Shown here one piece after another: positions 1 to 8,044 of a stretch of DNA of 64,000 nt. The position numbers and the translations under genes are program-made. Within the stretch, counting starts at the first letter, position 1; each line of letters begins with the position of its first letter. The stretch is from Roseateles_E sp005503085 (lineage in GTDB: Bacteria; Pseudomonadota; Gammaproteobacteria; Burkholderiales; Burkholderiaceae_C), in NCBI RefSeq assembly GCF_028462495.1, contig NZ_JAQOWX010000005.1, forward strand, positions 1 through 64,000, in the 5' to 3' direction. The notes below the pieces were generated by a model, which worked only from the letters and a program-made list of their open reading frames with translations, was not told the origin of the DNA and made no database searches.

Positions 1-652
1 GCTGGCGCCGCGGCCGCCGCTGCTGCTGCTGGACGAGCCGCTCTCGGCGCTGGACGCCCAGGTGCGCCAGGGCCTGCGCGCCGAGATCCGGCGCCTGCAG
101 CAGCGCCTGGGCATCACGACCATCATGGTCACGCATGACCAGGACGAGGCACTGTCGATGGCCGACCGCGTCGTCGTGATGCACCAGGGCCAGATCGAGC
201 AGCAGGGCAGCCCGCAGCAGCTCTATGCGGCGCCGGCCACGCCTTTTGTCGCCGGCTTTGTCGGCAAGATGAATCTGCTGCCGGGCCTGGTGACCGGCGC
301 CGGACGGGCCCGCGTCGGCACGGCCGAGCTGGCCTGCGCCAGCGCCAGCTTCGCCCGCTACAAGACCGGCAGCCCGGTGCTTTTGGGCTTGCGGCCCGAG
401 TGCCTGCGACTGCACGCCCAGGCCGGACCGAACCGCCTGCCGGTCAACCTCGTCGAGGCCATGTTCCTGGGTCATTGCAGCCTGCTGCGCCTGCGCTGCG
501 AGGCGCTGGACGCGCAGCTGGAGCTGCAGCTGGCCACCGAGGGCGACGCCCAGCTGCCGGCCTGGTTGAACGAAGGCCCGCTGTGGGTGGAGCTGCCGCC
601 CGAGGCGGTCAGCGCGCTGGACACGCCCTTGTCGATGCGGGTGGCGGCATGA
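1..652 (+). CDS. phnT: AEP ABC transporter ATP-binding protein, 3' part (PhnT-like)
   Basis: The gene runs in from the left edge and about 216 codons are visible, read from base 2. The visible part starts at Walker B and the D-loop (LLLLDEPLSALDAQ), continues through the H-loop histidine (MVTHDQDEA) and ends in a TOBE-like regulatory domain. The Walker A motif and signature lie outside the window. The protein would power import of 2-aminoethylphosphonate. The assignment to this substrate comes from its neighbours: its stop overlaps the start of a fused two-domain permease (ATGA at 649-652), followed by an FAD oxidoreductase and phosphonoacetaldehyde hydrolase. By sequence alone it could belong to any spermidine/iron/phosphonate-type importer. 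Confidence 0.8.
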   Translation, partial: LAPRPPLLLLDEPLSALDAQVRQGLRAEIRRLQQRLGITTIMVTHDQDEALSMADRVVVMHQGQIEQQGSPQQLYAAPATPFVAGFVGKMNLLPGLVTGAGRARVGTAELACASASFARYKTGSPVLLGLRPECLRLHAQAGPNRLPVNLVEAMFLGHCSLLRLRCEALDAQLELQLATEGDAQLPAWLNEGPLWVELPPEAVSALDTPLSMRVAA

Positions 653-2361
653 GCGTGGTGTTGTCAGAGCCCCTGCTGCTGCCCAAGGCGGTCGCGCAGC
701 GGGGTGAGGCGCGCGCGCTGGGCGGCCTGCTGGGTTTGGCGCTGATCGTGCTGGCCGTCGCGGTGGCGCTGCCGGTGGCGGCGCTGCTGCTGCTGAGCTT
801 CTACGGTGCCGACGGGTCCTTCGTCGGCCTGGCCAACTTCATCGCCTATGCGCGCGGCCCGAATGTGCTGGCCTCGCTGGGCAACAGTCTGTGGCTGTCG
901 GCCGCCAGCGCTGCGATCTGCGTGACCCTGGCCTATGGCTATGCCTTCGCGCTGATGCACAGCTGCATGCCGGGCCGGGGCCTGCTGCGCGCGATCGCGC
1001 TGGTGCCGCTGCTGGCGCCTTCGCTCTTGATGGCCATCAGCCTGATCTATCTGTTCGGCAACCAGGGCCTGCTGAAGGACTGGCTCGCCGTGCTGGGCCT
1101 GGGCCCGGCCTATGGGCCTTTCGGCATCATCGCCGGCTCGGTGCTGTGGACCTTTCCGCATGCGCTCTTGATCCTGTGCACCGCGCTGGCCAGCGGCGAT
1201 GCGCGGCTGTACGAGGCCGCCGCCAGCCTGGGCGCGAGCCGCTGGCGCATCTTCCGCACCGTGACCCTGCCGGCCAGCCGCTACGGCCTGCTGATCTCCT
1301 ATGTGGTGGTGTTCGTGCTGGTGATCACCGATTTCGGCGTGCCCAAGGTCATCGGCGGCAACACCCAGGTGCTGGCCACCGACATCTACAAGCAGGTGAT
1401 CGGCCAGCAGCAGCTGCAGATGGGCGCGGTCGTGGCCTTGCTGCTGCTCTTGCCGGCCGGGCTGGCCTTCTGGGTCGAGCAGCGCCTGCGCGCGCGCCAG
1501 TCGGCCGCCTTGAGCGTGCGCGCGGTGCCTTACCGGCCCAGTCCCTGCAAGCCACTGGACCGCGCGCTGCTGCTCTATTGCGGCCTGATCGCCGGCGCAC
1601 TCGTGCTGGTGATGGGCGTGGCGCTGTTCGCCTCGCTGGCGACCTACTGGCCCTACAAGCTGCAGCCTACCCTGGCCAACTACAACTTCGACCTGATGGA
1701 CGGCGGCGGCTGGGCCAGCTATGGCAACTCGATCAAGCTGGCTTGCGCGACCGCGGTGCTGGGCGCGGGCCTGAGCTTTCTGACCGCCTATCTGGTCGAG
1801 AAACCGCGCCGCTTTGCCGCCGCACGCGGCCTGCTCAATGCGGTCGCCAGCCTGCCGATGGCGGTGCCGGGTCTGGCGCTGGGCCTGGGCTATATCCTGT
1901 TCTTCAACGCCGCCTGGAACCCCTTGCACTTCATCTATGGCGGCATGGCCATCCTGGTGCTGTGCACGGTGGCCCATTTCTTCTCTGTCGCCCACATCAC
2001 CCAGCTGACCGCCTTGCGCCAGCTCGACCGCGAGTACGAGCTGGTGGCCGAGTCGCTGGGCGTGCCCTTCTGGAAGACCCTGTGGCGCGTGCACCTGCCG
2101 GTGCTGCTGCCGACCCTGATACAGGTGGCCGGCTACTTCTTCGTGAACGCGCTGACCACGGTCTCGGCCGTCGTCTTCCTCTATTCGCCCGAAACCACGC
2201 TGGCCTCGGTGGCCGTGCTGGCGATGGACGATGCCGGCGATATCGCCCCGGCGGCCGCGATGGCCTGCCTGATCTTCCTCAGCGCCGCGAGCGGCCGCCT
2301 CTTGCTGGCGGGCCTGGAGCGGCTGCTGATTCAAAAGACGCAGCGCTGGCGCGCTGCATGA
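649..2361 (+). CDS. Fused two-domain ABC permease, putative AEP transporter
   Basis: 570 aa, starting at the ATG that overlaps the ATPase stop. The protein carries two consecutive binding-protein-dependent permease domains, each with about six membrane segments and an EAA loop (EAAASLGASRWRIF in the first half, VAESLGVPFWKTL in the second). It is therefore a natural fusion of the two permease subunits usually encoded separately. This fused form is the type annotated as the putative AEP permease PhnU2 in proteobacteria, and the downstream phosphonate catabolic genes support that substrate. Iron or polyamine permeases share the same fold, so substrate certainty comes from context. Its stop overlaps an upstream alternative start (2358) of the next gene. 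Confidence 0.85.
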   Translation: MSVVLSEPLLLPKAVAQRGEARALGGLLGLALIVLAVAVALPVAALLLLSFYGADGSFVGLANFIAYARGPNVLASLGNSLWLSAASAAICVTLAYGYAFALMHSCMPGRGLLRAIALVPLLAPSLLMAISLIYLFGNQGLLKDWLAVLGLGPAYGPFGIIAGSVLWTFPHALLILCTALASGDARLYEAAASLGASRWRIFRTVTLPASRYGLLISYVVVFVLVITDFGVPKVIGGNTQVLATDIYKQVIGQQQLQMGAVVALLLLLPAGLAFWVEQRLRARQSAALSVRAVPYRPSPCKPLDRALLLYCGLIAGALVLVMGVALFASLATYWPYKLQPTLANYNFDLMDGGGWASYGNSIKLACATAVLGAGLSFLTAYLVEKPRRFAAARGLLNAVASLPMAVPGLALGLGYILFFNAAWNPLHFIYGGMAILVLCTVAHFFSVAHITQLTALRQLDREYELVAESLGVPFWKTLWRVHLPVLLPTLIQVAGYFFVNALTTVSAVVFLYSPETTLASVAVLAMDDAGDIAPAAAMACLIFLSAASGRLLLAGLERLLIQKTQRWRAA

Positions 2362-2375
2362 AAGACCGAGAAGCA

Positions 2376-3488
2376 ATGACTGTGGATGTGTTGGTGGTGG
2401 GTGCGGGCATCGTCGGCCTGGCCCATGCGTATGAGGCGGCCCGGCGCGGGCTCAAGGTGATGGTGCTGGAGCGCGATGCGGCCTGCATAGGCGCGTCGAT
2501 CCGCAACTTCGGCTTCGTCACCGTGACCGGTCAGCAGGCCGGTGCCAGCTGGGCGCGGGCGCGGCGCTCGCGCGAGGTCTGGGCCGAGCTGGCGCCGCAG
2601 GCCGGCATCGATCTCGTTCATCGCGGCCTGTGGCTGACGGCTCAGCGACCCGAGGCGCGCTCGGTGCTGGAGGCCTTCATGGCCACCGAGATGGCCCAGG
2701 GCTGCGAGCTGCTGAGCCCGGCCGCCGCGGCCGCGCGCTTTGCCGGATTGCGGACCGAGGACTTGCAGGCGGTGCTTTACAGCCCGCATGAGCTGCGGGT
2801 CGAGTCGCGCAGCGCGATCCCGCAGCTGGCGGCATGGCTGGCCGAGACTCACGGCGTGCAGTTCCGCTTTGGCGAGGCGGTGCTGTCGGTGGCCACACCC
2901 GAGGTGCAGACCTCGCGCGGCGTCTATCGCGCCGAGCGCGTGATCGTCTGTGGCGGTGCCGAGCTCAACGGCCTGTTCGCGCCGCTGTGGCAGCCGCATG
3001 ACTTGCGCCTATGCCAGCTGCAGATGCTGCGCGTGCGGCCGCAGGCCGGCTTCCGGCTGGAAGGCTCGGTGATGGGCGACCTGAGCCTGGTGCGCTACGA
3101 GGGTTATGCGGCCCTGCCCGAGGCGCAGGCGCTGCGCGAGCGGCTGCAGGCGGAGGAGGGCGCCAGCCTTGCGCACGGCATCCATCTGATCGTCGTGCAA
3201 AGCGCCGATGGCTCGCTGGTGGTGGGCGACTCGCACCACTACGGGCCGGTGCTGCCGCCGTTTGCGCTGGAGGAGGTCGACGCGCTGATCCTGCGCCATC
3301 TGCGCACGGCGCTGCGCCTGAGCGAGGCCACGGTGACCGAGCGCTGGGTCGGCACCTATCCCTCGTCGAGCCGCGAACCCTGCCTGGTGCTGGCACCCGA
3401 CGCCGCCACCCGCGCGGTCACCGTCACCAGCGGCACCGGGGCCAGCACCGCCTTCGGCCTGGCCGAAGAGGTGTTCGCCGCCTGGTGA
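2376..3488 (+). CDS. FAD-dependent amine oxidoreductase, phosphonate-associated
   Basis: 370 aa of the D-amino-acid-oxidase fold. The N-terminus has the dinucleotide motif GAGIVG at residues 9-14, and a conserved RNFGF segment follows near residue 45. Proteins of this type (TIGR03364 family) are defined by recurrent linkage to phosphonate genes. By analogy with DAO enzymes it would oxidise the amine of AEP or an N-methyl derivative, giving phosphonoacetaldehyde for the next gene product. That reaction is an inference from context. ATG 2376 was chosen because a GAGAAG ribosome-binding-like sequence precedes it. ATG 2358, overlapping the permease stop, is an alternative that would add six residues. 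It lies between the permease and phnX on the same strand, consistent with one operon. Confidence 0.82.
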   Translation: MTVDVLVVGAGIVGLAHAYEAARRGLKVMVLERDAACIGASIRNFGFVTVTGQQAGASWARARRSREVWAELAPQAGIDLVHRGLWLTAQRPEARSVLEAFMATEMAQGCELLSPAAAAARFAGLRTEDLQAVLYSPHELRVESRSAIPQLAAWLAETHGVQFRFGEAVLSVATPEVQTSRGVYRAERVIVCGGAELNGLFAPLWQPHDLRLCQLQMLRVRPQAGFRLEGSVMGDLSLVRYEGYAALPEAQALRERLQAEEGASLAHGIHLIVVQSADGSLVVGDSHHYGPVLPPFALEEVDALILRHLRTALRLSEATVTERWVGTYPSSSREPCLVLAPDAATRAVTVTSGTGASTAFGLAEEVFAAW

Positions 3489-3526
3489 GCAAAGAAACAG
3501 ACAAGGAAAACAGACAAGGAATGGCG

Positions 3527-4333
3527 ATGACTCAACTTCAAGCGCTCGTGTTCGACTGGGCCGGCACCATCATCGACCATGGCAGTCTCGCGCCGATGGG
3601 CGCTTTCGTCGAGCTGTTCGCGCGCCACGGCGTTGCGATCAGCATTGACGAGGCCCGGGCGCCGATGGGTCTGGCCAAATGGGACCATATCCATGCGCTG
3701 GGCACGGCGCCGCGCATCGCGGCCGAGTGGCTGCGCCAGCATGGCCGGCCGTTCTCTGACGCCGACTGCGACGCGCTCTACGAGGAGTTCACGCCGATGA
3801 ATGCGCAGAGCGTGCGCAACCATGCGGCGCTGATTCCGGGCGCGCTGGACGTGGTGCAGGGCCTGCGCGAGCGCGGCCTGAAGATAGGCTCGACCACCGG
3901 CTACAACCGCCCCATCATGGAGGTGGTGCTGCCGCTGGCCGCGGCCCAGGGCTATGTGCCCGACAACCTCGTCTGCGCCGGTGATATGGCCAGCGCAAGA
4001 CCTGGCCCCCTGATGATGGTGCGGACGCTGTCGGACCTGCAGGTCTGGCCGCCGGCGGCGGTCGTGAAGGTGGACGACACGGTACCGGGACTGCTGGAGG
4101 GCCGCGCGATCGGCGCCTGGGTGGTGGGCCTGGCCGTCAGCGGCAACACCCTGGGCCTCAGCGAGGCGCAGTGGCTGGCCCTGCCGGCCGAGGAGCAGCA
4201 GCGCCTGCGCGAGCGGGCCACGGCCGAGCTGCGCGCCGGCGGCGCCCACTATGTGATCGACAGCGTGGCCCAGCTGCCGCCGGTCATCGAAGACATCGAG
4301 CGCCGCTTGGCTGCCGGCGAGCGGCCCGACTGA
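3527..4333 (+). CDS. phnX: Phosphonoacetaldehyde hydrolase (phosphonatase)
   Basis: 268 aa, close to the roughly 270 aa usual for PhnX. It is a HAD-superfamily enzyme that cleaves the C-P bond of phosphonoacetaldehyde to acetaldehyde and phosphate. The nucleophile Asp10 sits in FDWAGT, and the Schiff-base lysine that separates PhnX from other HAD enzymes is Lys51 in MGLAKWDH. GSTTGYNR and KVDDTVPG match the other HAD motifs. The start at 3527 is preferred over ATG 3521 because AGGA at 3517-3520 is spaced six bases from it. It is the last gene of the rightward phosphonate operon and converges on glk-hexR with a 20-base gap. No phnW aminotransferase is visible next to it. Confidence 0.93.
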   Translation: MTQLQALVFDWAGTIIDHGSLAPMGAFVELFARHGVAISIDEARAPMGLAKWDHIHALGTAPRIAAEWLRQHGRPFSDADCDALYEEFTPMNAQSVRNHAALIPGALDVVQGLRERGLKIGSTTGYNRPIMEVVLPLAAAQGYVPDNLVCAGDMASARPGPLMMVRTLSDLQVWPPAAVVKVDDTVPGLLEGRAIGAWVVGLAVSGNTLGLSEAQWLALPAEEQQRLRERATAELRAGGAHYVIDSVAQLPPVIEDIERRLAAGERPD

Positions 4334-4353
4334 GGCCGGGGTGAATCGGCCGC

Positions 4354-6267
4354 TCAGCGGCTGTGCGAGGTCAGCCGGGCCAGCGGCGTCGCCAGGCTGA
4401 CACCCGGCGCGGCCGCGCTGGCGCCGCGCTTGGGCGGGGTGCTGCTGAGCACATCTTCGTCCAGCTCCTCGCGGGCCTTGCCCGGCAGCTGGCCCAGGCC
4501 CTCGGGGTTGCGGCGCATCGCGACGCCGACGGCCAGGATGTCGATGACCAGCAGATGCAGGATGCGGCTGACCATGGGCAGATGGGTGGAGACATCCTCG
4601 ACATGGTCGACGATCAGGGTCGCGTCGGCCTTGCGGGCCAGCGGTGACTGGCTGGCCGTGATCGCGACCACGGCGGCGCCGCGTTCGCGCGCCTTGTCGG
4701 CCACCGCCGCCAGCTCGGGCAGCTTGCCGCTGGCGCTGATGATGACGGCCACATCGCGAGGCCCCAGCACATTGGCGGCCAGCGACTGCAGGCGCGGATC
4801 GGTGTAGGCGCTGCTGGGCACGCCGAAGCGCAGGAACTTGAACTGCGCGTCCTGGGCCACGACGCCGTAATGGCCGACGGCATAGAACTCGATGCGGTCG
4901 GCGCGCAGCAGCAGCTCGATCGCGCGATCGATCATCTCGCGGTTCAGTGCGCTGCGCACCTGCAGGATGGCCGAGGCGGTATTGCCCAGCACCTTGGCAC
5001 CCAGCTCCACCATCGAATCGTCATGGGTGACCTGGGTGTGGGTCACCGGCACGGTGCCGGTCAGGCCCGAGGCCAGGCGCAGCTTGAAGTCGGACAGGCC
5101 CTCGCAGCCCAGCGAGCGGCAAAAGCGGATCACGGTGGGCTGGCTGACATTGGCGGCGCGGGCGATCTCGGCAATCGGCGCATTCAGCGCATCGCGCGGA
5201 TGGGCCAGCACATGCTCGGCCACGCGCAGCTCGGCCGGCGAGAGCTGTTCGCGCGCGCGCCGGATCTGGTTCAGGATGGCCGCGCCCGGCGCGGTCTTCA
5301 GTGTGCGCAGCTGCGCGTCCAGGATCGCCGAGGCGCCGATGAAGGTGGCGTGCTCGGCGGTGATCACATAGGTCGGGATCGCTGCCACATAGGCCGAGAA
5401 GCGGCCCTTGTCCTCGAAGCGCTGGCGGAAGGCCGAGCGGTCGAAATACTCGCCCAGCCGCGGCACGATGCCGCCGCCGATATAGATGCCGCCCAGGGCA
5501 CCCAGGGTCACCGCCAGATTGGCCGCGGCCGTGCCCAGCAGCGCGCAGAACAGCGCCAGCGTCTCGACGCAGACCGGGTCGCTGGCATCCAGCGCCCGCT
5601 GCGTGATCTCGGGTGCCTGCAGCGCCTCGGCCGGGCGGCCGGCATAGTCGGCCATCGCGCGGTAGATCAGTTCCAGGCCTGGGCCTGACAGCAGGCGCTC
5701 GAAGGACACATGCTCGAACTCTCGCCAGGCGAAGCGCAAGAGCGCGATCTCGCGCTCGTTGCGCGGCGAGAAACTGGTGTGGCCGCCCTCGGTGCCCAGC
5801 GCCACCCAGCCCTCGCCGGCCGGGATCAGGCCCGAGACCCCCAGGCCCGAGCCCGAGCCGAGCAGGCCGACGACGCTCTGCTTATTGGCCTCGCCGCCGC
5901 CGATCTGGCGCACGTCGCGGCCCGACAGGCGCGGTAGGGCCATGGCCAGCGCGGTGAAGTCGTTGACGACGACCAGGGTGTCCAGCCCCAGGCGCTGGCG
6001 CATCTCCTCGATCGAGAACTGCCAGTGGTAGTTGGTCATCCTGACCTGGTCGCCCTCGACCGGGTTGGCGATCGCGACGCCGGCATGCTCGATCTTCAGC
6101 GCCGGCAGGGTCACCAGATAGGCGCTGACGGCGGCATGGAAGTCGGCGTGGTCGGCGCAGCGCAGCGAGGCGATGTGCTCGAACTGGCCCTGGGCGGTTT
6201 CCAGCGCGAAGCGGGCATAGGTGCCACCGATGTCGGCAATCAGCCGGGGACTGTCGAAGGGAACCAT
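4354..6267 (-). CDS. glk: Bifunctional glucokinase / HexR-type RpiR regulator
   Basis: 637 aa in two parts. Residues 1-320 are a glucokinase with phosphate-1 motif DIGGT, catalytic Asp103 in VNDF, GSGSGLGV and GTEGGH. Residues about 331-400 form an RpiR-type helix-turn-helix, and about 445-575 a SIS sugar-phosphate-binding domain. Such glucokinase-HexR fusions are known in Burkholderiales. The enzyme makes glucose 6-phosphate, while HexR proteins repress hexose catabolic genes until the Entner-Doudoroff intermediate KDPG binds the SIS domain. The reading frame stays open far upstream, but ATG 6267 matches the natural glucokinase N-terminus. A perfect 15-bp HexR-like palindrome lies 187 bases upstream, suggesting autoregulation together with the divergent second glucokinase. 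Confidence 0.92.
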   Translation of the reverse strand: MVPFDSPRLIADIGGTYARFALETAQGQFEHIASLRCADHADFHAAVSAYLVTLPALKIEHAGVAIANPVEGDQVRMTNYHWQFSIEEMRQRLGLDTLVVVNDFTALAMALPRLSGRDVRQIGGGEANKQSVVGLLGSGSGLGVSGLIPAGEGWVALGTEGGHTSFSPRNEREIALLRFAWREFEHVSFERLLSGPGLELIYRAMADYAGRPAEALQAPEITQRALDASDPVCVETLALFCALLGTAAANLAVTLGALGGIYIGGGIVPRLGEYFDRSAFRQRFEDKGRFSAYVAAIPTYVITAEHATFIGASAILDAQLRTLKTAPGAAILNQIRRAREQLSPAELRVAEHVLAHPRDALNAPIAEIARAANVSQPTVIRFCRSLGCEGLSDFKLRLASGLTGTVPVTHTQVTHDDSMVELGAKVLGNTASAILQVRSALNREMIDRAIELLLRADRIEFYAVGHYGVVAQDAQFKFLRFGVPSSAYTDPRLQSLAANVLGPRDVAVIISASGKLPELAAVADKARERGAAVVAITASQSPLARKADATLIVDHVEDVSTHLPMVSRILHLLVIDILAVGVAMRRNPEGLGQLPGKAREELDEDVLSSTPPKRGASAAAPGVSLATPLARLTSHSR

Positions 6268-6453
6268 GGCGATAGTTGGGCGGGGGAGAAGGTGATGGGC
6301 AGGGCGGCTGAATCTTTTCGTCGCCGGCGTGTCCGGATGCACGGGGCGGGTGCGCGCGATTATGGGGCCGCCGGCCCTCATCTCACCCCCGGCAAAGCGC
6401 GCACAGCGGGGCCGGCGCTGCGGCGCTGACACGACCAATCCTGCCTGTTTGTT

Positions 6454-6468
6454 TGTAGCTAAGCTACA
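6454..6468. promoter_or_regulatory. Perfect HexR-like operator between divergent glucokinase genes
   Basis: TGTAGCTAAGCTACA is a perfect palindrome (7+1+7) in the 498-base gap between glk-hexR (leftward) and the second glk (rightward). It fits the HexR consensus TGTARTTNNAYTACA known from proteobacteria. The rest of the gap, 6268-6765, holds no convincing gene, only one further weaker site at 6574. Confidence 0.72.
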
Positions 6469-6573
6469 TTTCCGTAAGCGTCTTTGCACGGTGAATCGAC
6501 GGATATGCATACAAGCCGATCTGGTTTTTACTGGTGAACATGGATTTATGGGTTCTTGCTCTTGTGATGTGAA

Positions 6574-6588
6574 TGTAGTTTTGTTACC
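6574..6588. promoter_or_regulatory. Weak HexR-like half-palindrome upstream of second glk
   Basis: TGTAGTTTTGTTACC keeps the left arm TGTAGTT and most of the right arm, 178 bases before the second glucokinase start. It closely resembles the site at 51034. It may be an auxiliary operator. Confidence 0.4.
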
Positions 6589-6765
6589 TTGTACTCCAGT
6601 AGAGCCAACAGCATCGGCGGCCTTTCTCCTGGTTTGAAGCGGGTGGAGGGTGGCCAGCAAGCCTGAGACCATCGTGCATTGCCAACTTCCTGATTCCTTG
6701 CGGGCCCTCTTGTGGTCTGTCCTGTCGTGCCCGTCCGTGTGTCCTGCTGTGCCGGGGGTGCGCTC

Positions 6766-7743
6766 ATGACGGCGGCGCCCTATCTGGTGGCCGATATCGG
6801 CGGCACTAATGCGCGCTTTGGCTGGGTGGCGGCTGGCGGCTCGGCGGTGACGCAGGTGCGCACGCTGCCGGTGCCGGCCCATGCCGGGCCGGCGGAAGCG
6901 GCGCGGGCTTATCTGGTCGGGCTGCAGCGTGATCTGGGTGCGGCCTACCGGGCGCCGCAGCGGGCCGCGTTCGCGGTCGCCACCGCGGTGGCCGGAGACC
7001 GGGTGGAGTTGACCAACAGCCACTGGAGCTTTTCGCGCGCGGCGGTGCAGGCGGATCTGGGGCTGGATGTCTTGCTGATGCTCAATGACTTCGAGGCGCT
7101 GGCGCTGTCGCTGCCGCGCCTGGAGGCGGCGCAGCTGCGTGCGCATGGCGGGGTGTTGCCGCGGCCGAGCGGCACCTTGGCTGTCATCGGCCCCGGCACC
7201 GGCCTGGGTGTGGCCGGGGTGGTGCAGACCGCGCAGGGCTGGCTGGCGCTGCCGGGCGAGGGTGGGCACGCGACGCTGGCGCCGGCCGATGAGTTCGAGA
7301 GCGAGTTACTGGCACGGGTGCGGCGCGACCATGCCCATGTGTCCGCCGAGCGCTTGCTGTCCGGCATCGGTTTGCCGGTGCTGCATGGGGCGGTGGCGGC
7401 GGTGCTGGGCCAGCCGGTGTCGGTGCCTATGAGCACCGAGGCGATTGTCGAGGCGGGGGTGGGCGGCGCCGATGCGCTCAGTGCCCGCACGCTCGATGCC
7501 TTCTGTGCCTTGCTGGGCAGCTTTGCTGGCAATGTGGCGCTGACCCTGGGGGCGCGTGGTGGTGTCTATATCGGTGGCGGCATCGTGCCACGCCTGGGCG
7601 AGCGCTTCTTTGCCTCGCGCTTTCGGGAGCGCTTCGAGTCCAAGGGGCGCTTCCGTTCCTATCTGGAAGGCATTCCTACCGCCTTGATCACCGACACGCT
7701 GGCCGCGCTGGGTGGGGCGGCGCTGGCGATCGAGCAGGCCTGA
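6766..7743 (+). CDS. glk: Second glucokinase (ROK-unrelated, Glk type)
   Basis: 325 aa, the usual length of a stand-alone bacterial Glk. It shows ATP-phosphate motif DIGGT at residues 10-14, catalytic Asp108 in LNDF, GPGTGLGV and GEGGH, so it should phosphorylate glucose at C6 with ATP. GGGGG at 6754-6758 is seven bases before the ATG. It is similar throughout to the glucokinase half of the divergent fusion protein but lacks the regulatory domains. This points to an old duplication in which one copy stayed a pure enzyme. HexR-like palindromes in the shared upstream region, and another just downstream before the TonB receptor, place it in the starch/glucose regulon. Confidence 0.93.
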   Translation: MTAAPYLVADIGGTNARFGWVAAGGSAVTQVRTLPVPAHAGPAEAARAYLVGLQRDLGAAYRAPQRAAFAVATAVAGDRVELTNSHWSFSRAAVQADLGLDVLLMLNDFEALALSLPRLEAAQLRAHGGVLPRPSGTLAVIGPGTGLGVAGVVQTAQGWLALPGEGGHATLAPADEFESELLARVRRDHAHVSAERLLSGIGLPVLHGAVAAVLGQPVSVPMSTEAIVEAGVGGADALSARTLDAFCALLGSFAGNVALTLGARGGVYIGGGIVPRLGERFFASRFRERFESKGRFRSYLEGIPTALITDTLAALGGAALAIEQA

Positions 7744-7783
7744 CGGGTTGGTGTTGTCTGGCTTCGGTGTTGTGTTTTTGCAA

Positions 7784-7798
7784 TGTAGTTGAGCTACA
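7784..7798. promoter_or_regulatory. HexR-like operator upstream of the TonB-dependent receptor
   Basis: TGTAGTTGAGCTACA has arms TGTAG and CTACA around a five-base centre. It lies in the 301-base gap between the second glk and the receptor, 246 bases before the receptor start. No other gene or clear terminator was seen in this gap (7744-8044). An A/T-rich stretch near 7860-7970 probably holds the receptor promoter. Confidence 0.62.
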
Positions 7799-8044
7799 TG
7801 AATGGCGTTTGGCGCCCGGAGCAACACCGCTGTGAGGTCTTGGTGGTGGCTTGTTTCATAGAGAAAAAGCCAAAATTCTGATTTCATTAAGGGTTTTCGG
7901 CTGTGTTGTGAAAAATCTAGTTTTGGTACAAACAAGGCTGTAGCGAGATTCCGGAACAAGAAAAAAAGCGCAGGAATCCGGGCAGGCCTGGGTGGACCGG
8001 CCCACCGTTTGTGTTGCGTCGATGACATCGTTTAGGAGACAAAG

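Noticed and set aside
4349..4361. Palindrome GCCGCTCAGCGGC at the phnX/glk-hexR convergence as a terminator
   Set aside because: No T-tract on either side, and it lies partly inside the 3' end of glk-hexR; likely chance in GC-rich sequence.
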